Positions 62,708-64,000 of a stretch of DNA of 64,000 nucleotides are shown one piece after another. Every line of letters begins with the position of its first letter. The stretch's first letter is position 1. The notes under the pieces were generated by a model. It made no database searches and was not told where the DNA came from. It saw only the letters and a program-made list of their open reading frames with translations. Source of the stretch: Sandaracinus sp964481145 (lineage in GTDB: Bacteria; Myxococcota_A; Polyangia; Polyangiales; Sandaracinaceae); the NCBI GenBank assembly GCA_964481145.1, contig CAYZTA010000014.1:40908-104907 (forward strand), in the 5' to 3' direction. A program made the translations under genes and the position numbers.

Positions 62708-64000
62708 CTTGCACCAGCCGCCCATCGGCTAGCAATGCATGAGTATCGCCGAGCACACGTACCGGGCGCAGCACATGCGCGTCACCGGCGTCATCGACCT
62801 CGACGCAGCGCCACGCCTGAAAAGAGCGGTCAGCGCACGCGCAGCGGCCAGTGCAGGCGGGGGTCGCGGCGAGCGCGGGGAGCATCGCGACGACCTCGCC
62901 GCGACGGTCCACCGCGGCCAGCGCATAGTGTCCGACCGGATCGAGACGCGCGGCGCGCGGCGTGTCGGTGCGCACCGGTCGCGTGCACTGATAGCCAGAT
63001 TCGTCGAAGCGATCATCGACGTCATACACGCCGAGCTCACTCCAGTCGTGCGCGCAACCACCGCAATATGTGCGTCCGTCCTGGCGCAGCACACAAAGCA
63101 CAGTGCGCGAGCCGTCGGGCAGAAGGCCGACGTCGATCGCATCGGTGAACGGCGCCTCATGCGGAACATGGTAGCCCAGAGGGTTGCAGCGCACGCTGTG
63201 ATCGGCGAGGACAGCGCAGACCTCCCCAGTCGAGGTGGCGATCGCGATGGCTCCGGCCAGTTGAGCGAGGGCCCGCGACGCGCCGAGCACACCACTCTCG
63301 TCGAGTGGTGCGACGAGCACCTCGGTGGTCGTACGTACCACCGCCTGATCACCCGCAAATCCAACCTCGAGCGCGCCGTTCACATCAGGCCAGACAGCGC
63401 CGCTCGTCCCGACACCACAGAAGACCCTTCGCTCCCGGGTGATCCCGCAGAAGCGCTCGTACGAGGTCGCGAGCGTATCGAGCGGCGGAGCCTGCACCAA
63501 GTGTGCGAAGTCGGGCAGGGGCGTCCCTGCGGCCCCTGCAGCGACCACCGGCGCGCTCGCGGCCTCGGGCGTGCGCGCACCGCATTCGAGGAGCGCAACG
63601 TGCACATCGCGGCCCTGCGTCCAGCCGATCACCGCGCCCTCTCCGATCGGCGCGATGTCCACGTCGATCGCGGCGATGGCGCGCGACTCCGCGATCTGCA
63701 GCGGCGCGCCGATCAGCTCGGCGCGATCCGCCCTCCGCCGTACCGGCGCAGCGAGTAGTCGCTCGCCGTCGAGCCAGGTCAGCAGCTCGCGCATAGCGAT
63801 CGCGTCGAGCACCGCGCGCGAAGCGCTCAGGTCGAGCGCCAAGGTCGCCGTGCCGTCGCCCAAAACCACGCTCCCGTCGCGAACGCTCGCGCGCCAGCGC
63901 CGCGTGGGAGTCTCCGGTCGCGCCTCACCGAGGGCGAGATCCGCGCCTAACCAGGATCGCGTGGAGCGCAATCCAAAATGGAGAAGACTTCTGATCCAAT
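62691..64000 (-). CDS. RCC1-like repeat protein (5' end outside window)
   Basis: The frame is open to the window end, so the start lies outside; about 436 residues are visible. There are weak RCC1-like blades (FCGITRERRVFCGVGTSGAVWPDVNG, VCAVLADHSVRCNPLG, TVLCVLRQDGRTYCGG) with paired Cys and 'ATSTGEVCAV'-type turns. The base composition is clearly more G+C rich than the genes before it. It overlaps the broken response regulator by 17 bases on the opposite strand. Probably a surface protein; function unknown. Confidence 0.7.
   Translation of the reverse strand, partial: WIRSLLHFGLRSTRSWLGADLALGEARPETPTRRWRASVRDGSVVLGDGTATLALDLSASRAVLDAIAMRELLTWLDGERLLAAPVRRRADRAELIGAPLQIAESRAIAAIDVDIAPIGEGAVIGWTQGRDVHVALLECGARTPEAASAPVVAAGAAGTPLPDFAHLVQAPPLDTLATSYERFCGITRERRVFCGVGTSGAVWPDVNGALEVGFAGDQAVVRTTTEVLVAPLDESGVLGASRALAQLAGAIAIATSTGEVCAVLADHSVRCNPLGYHVPHEAPFTDAIDVGLLPDGSRTVLCVLRQDGRTYCGGCAHDWSELGVYDVDDRFDESGYQCTRPVRTDTPRAARLDPVGHYALAAVDRRGEVVAMLPALAATPACTGRCACADRSFQAWRCVEVDDAGDAHVLRPVRVLGDTHALLADGRLVQVSERR

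Overview
The window reads as a chromosomal segment of a predatory-type or social deltaproteobacterial lineage, most probably Myxococcota (Polyangia-like). This is inference from gene content: very large TPR proteins, a Ser/Thr kinase carrying GYF-like and DUF4388/PATAN-like domains, PP2C and receiver-domain regulators, and many lipoproteins with 'DAG'-type linkers, Cys-rich repeats, RCC1, Kelch-like or WGSGPND repeats. Base composition is fairly G+C rich. Genes are packed with many 4-bp ATGA/GTGA overlaps.

Layout. 1-5.2 kb: the 3' part of a ClpP-type protease, an RluA-type pseudouridine synthase, a Cys-rich lipoprotein, a two-gene HTTM membrane module and a Coq4-like protein. 5.2-6.7 kb: an atypical SDR and a Uma2-type nuclease-fold protein. 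6.7-21.4 kb: one long minus-strand operon-like run of PP2C-cNMP phosphatase, FecR-like lipoprotein, two giant TPR proteins, a small unknown protein, NadD and a DUF2520 protein. 21.5-27.6 kb: an esterase lipoprotein, Ppx/GppA-HD phosphatase, tRNA-Leu(CAA), an envelope protein, an ECF sigma factor with a membrane partner, and a lipoprotein. 27.7-32.1 kb: an RCC1 lipoprotein, a Cys-rich lipoprotein and the Ser/Thr kinase, probably one operon. 32.1-35.1 kb: an accessory stretch with two lipoproteins and an IS-derived relic. 35.2-41 kb: an RND metal-type efflux operon (adaptor, pump, outer-membrane channel) next to a metallothionein-like protein and a palindrome that could be its operator.

41.3-54.5 kb: a methyltransferase, a Cys-rich lipoprotein, an RNA methyltransferase-pseudouridine synthase fusion overlapping a caspase-fold protein with an EF-hand-like loop, a GNAT, two UspA proteins, three receiver or receiver-like regulators, an M20 peptidase, and an MgtC-like protein overlapping an orphan adenine methyltransferase. 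54.7-59.8 kb: a PpiD-like chaperone, an M16 peptidase, a SprT-like metalloprotein and two envelope proteins. 59.8-64 kb: a scrambled region with a duplicated and truncated OmpR-type response regulator, a frameshifted lipoprotein, a beta-propeller lipoprotein, and a more G+C-rich gene running off the window end.

There is no CRISPR array, prophage or intact transposase. The most interesting unexplained units are the giant TPR operon, the split HTTM pair, the methyltransferase-PUS/caspase pair, a 26-bp-arm inverted repeat with a solitary copy 25 kb away, and the broken response-regulator locus.
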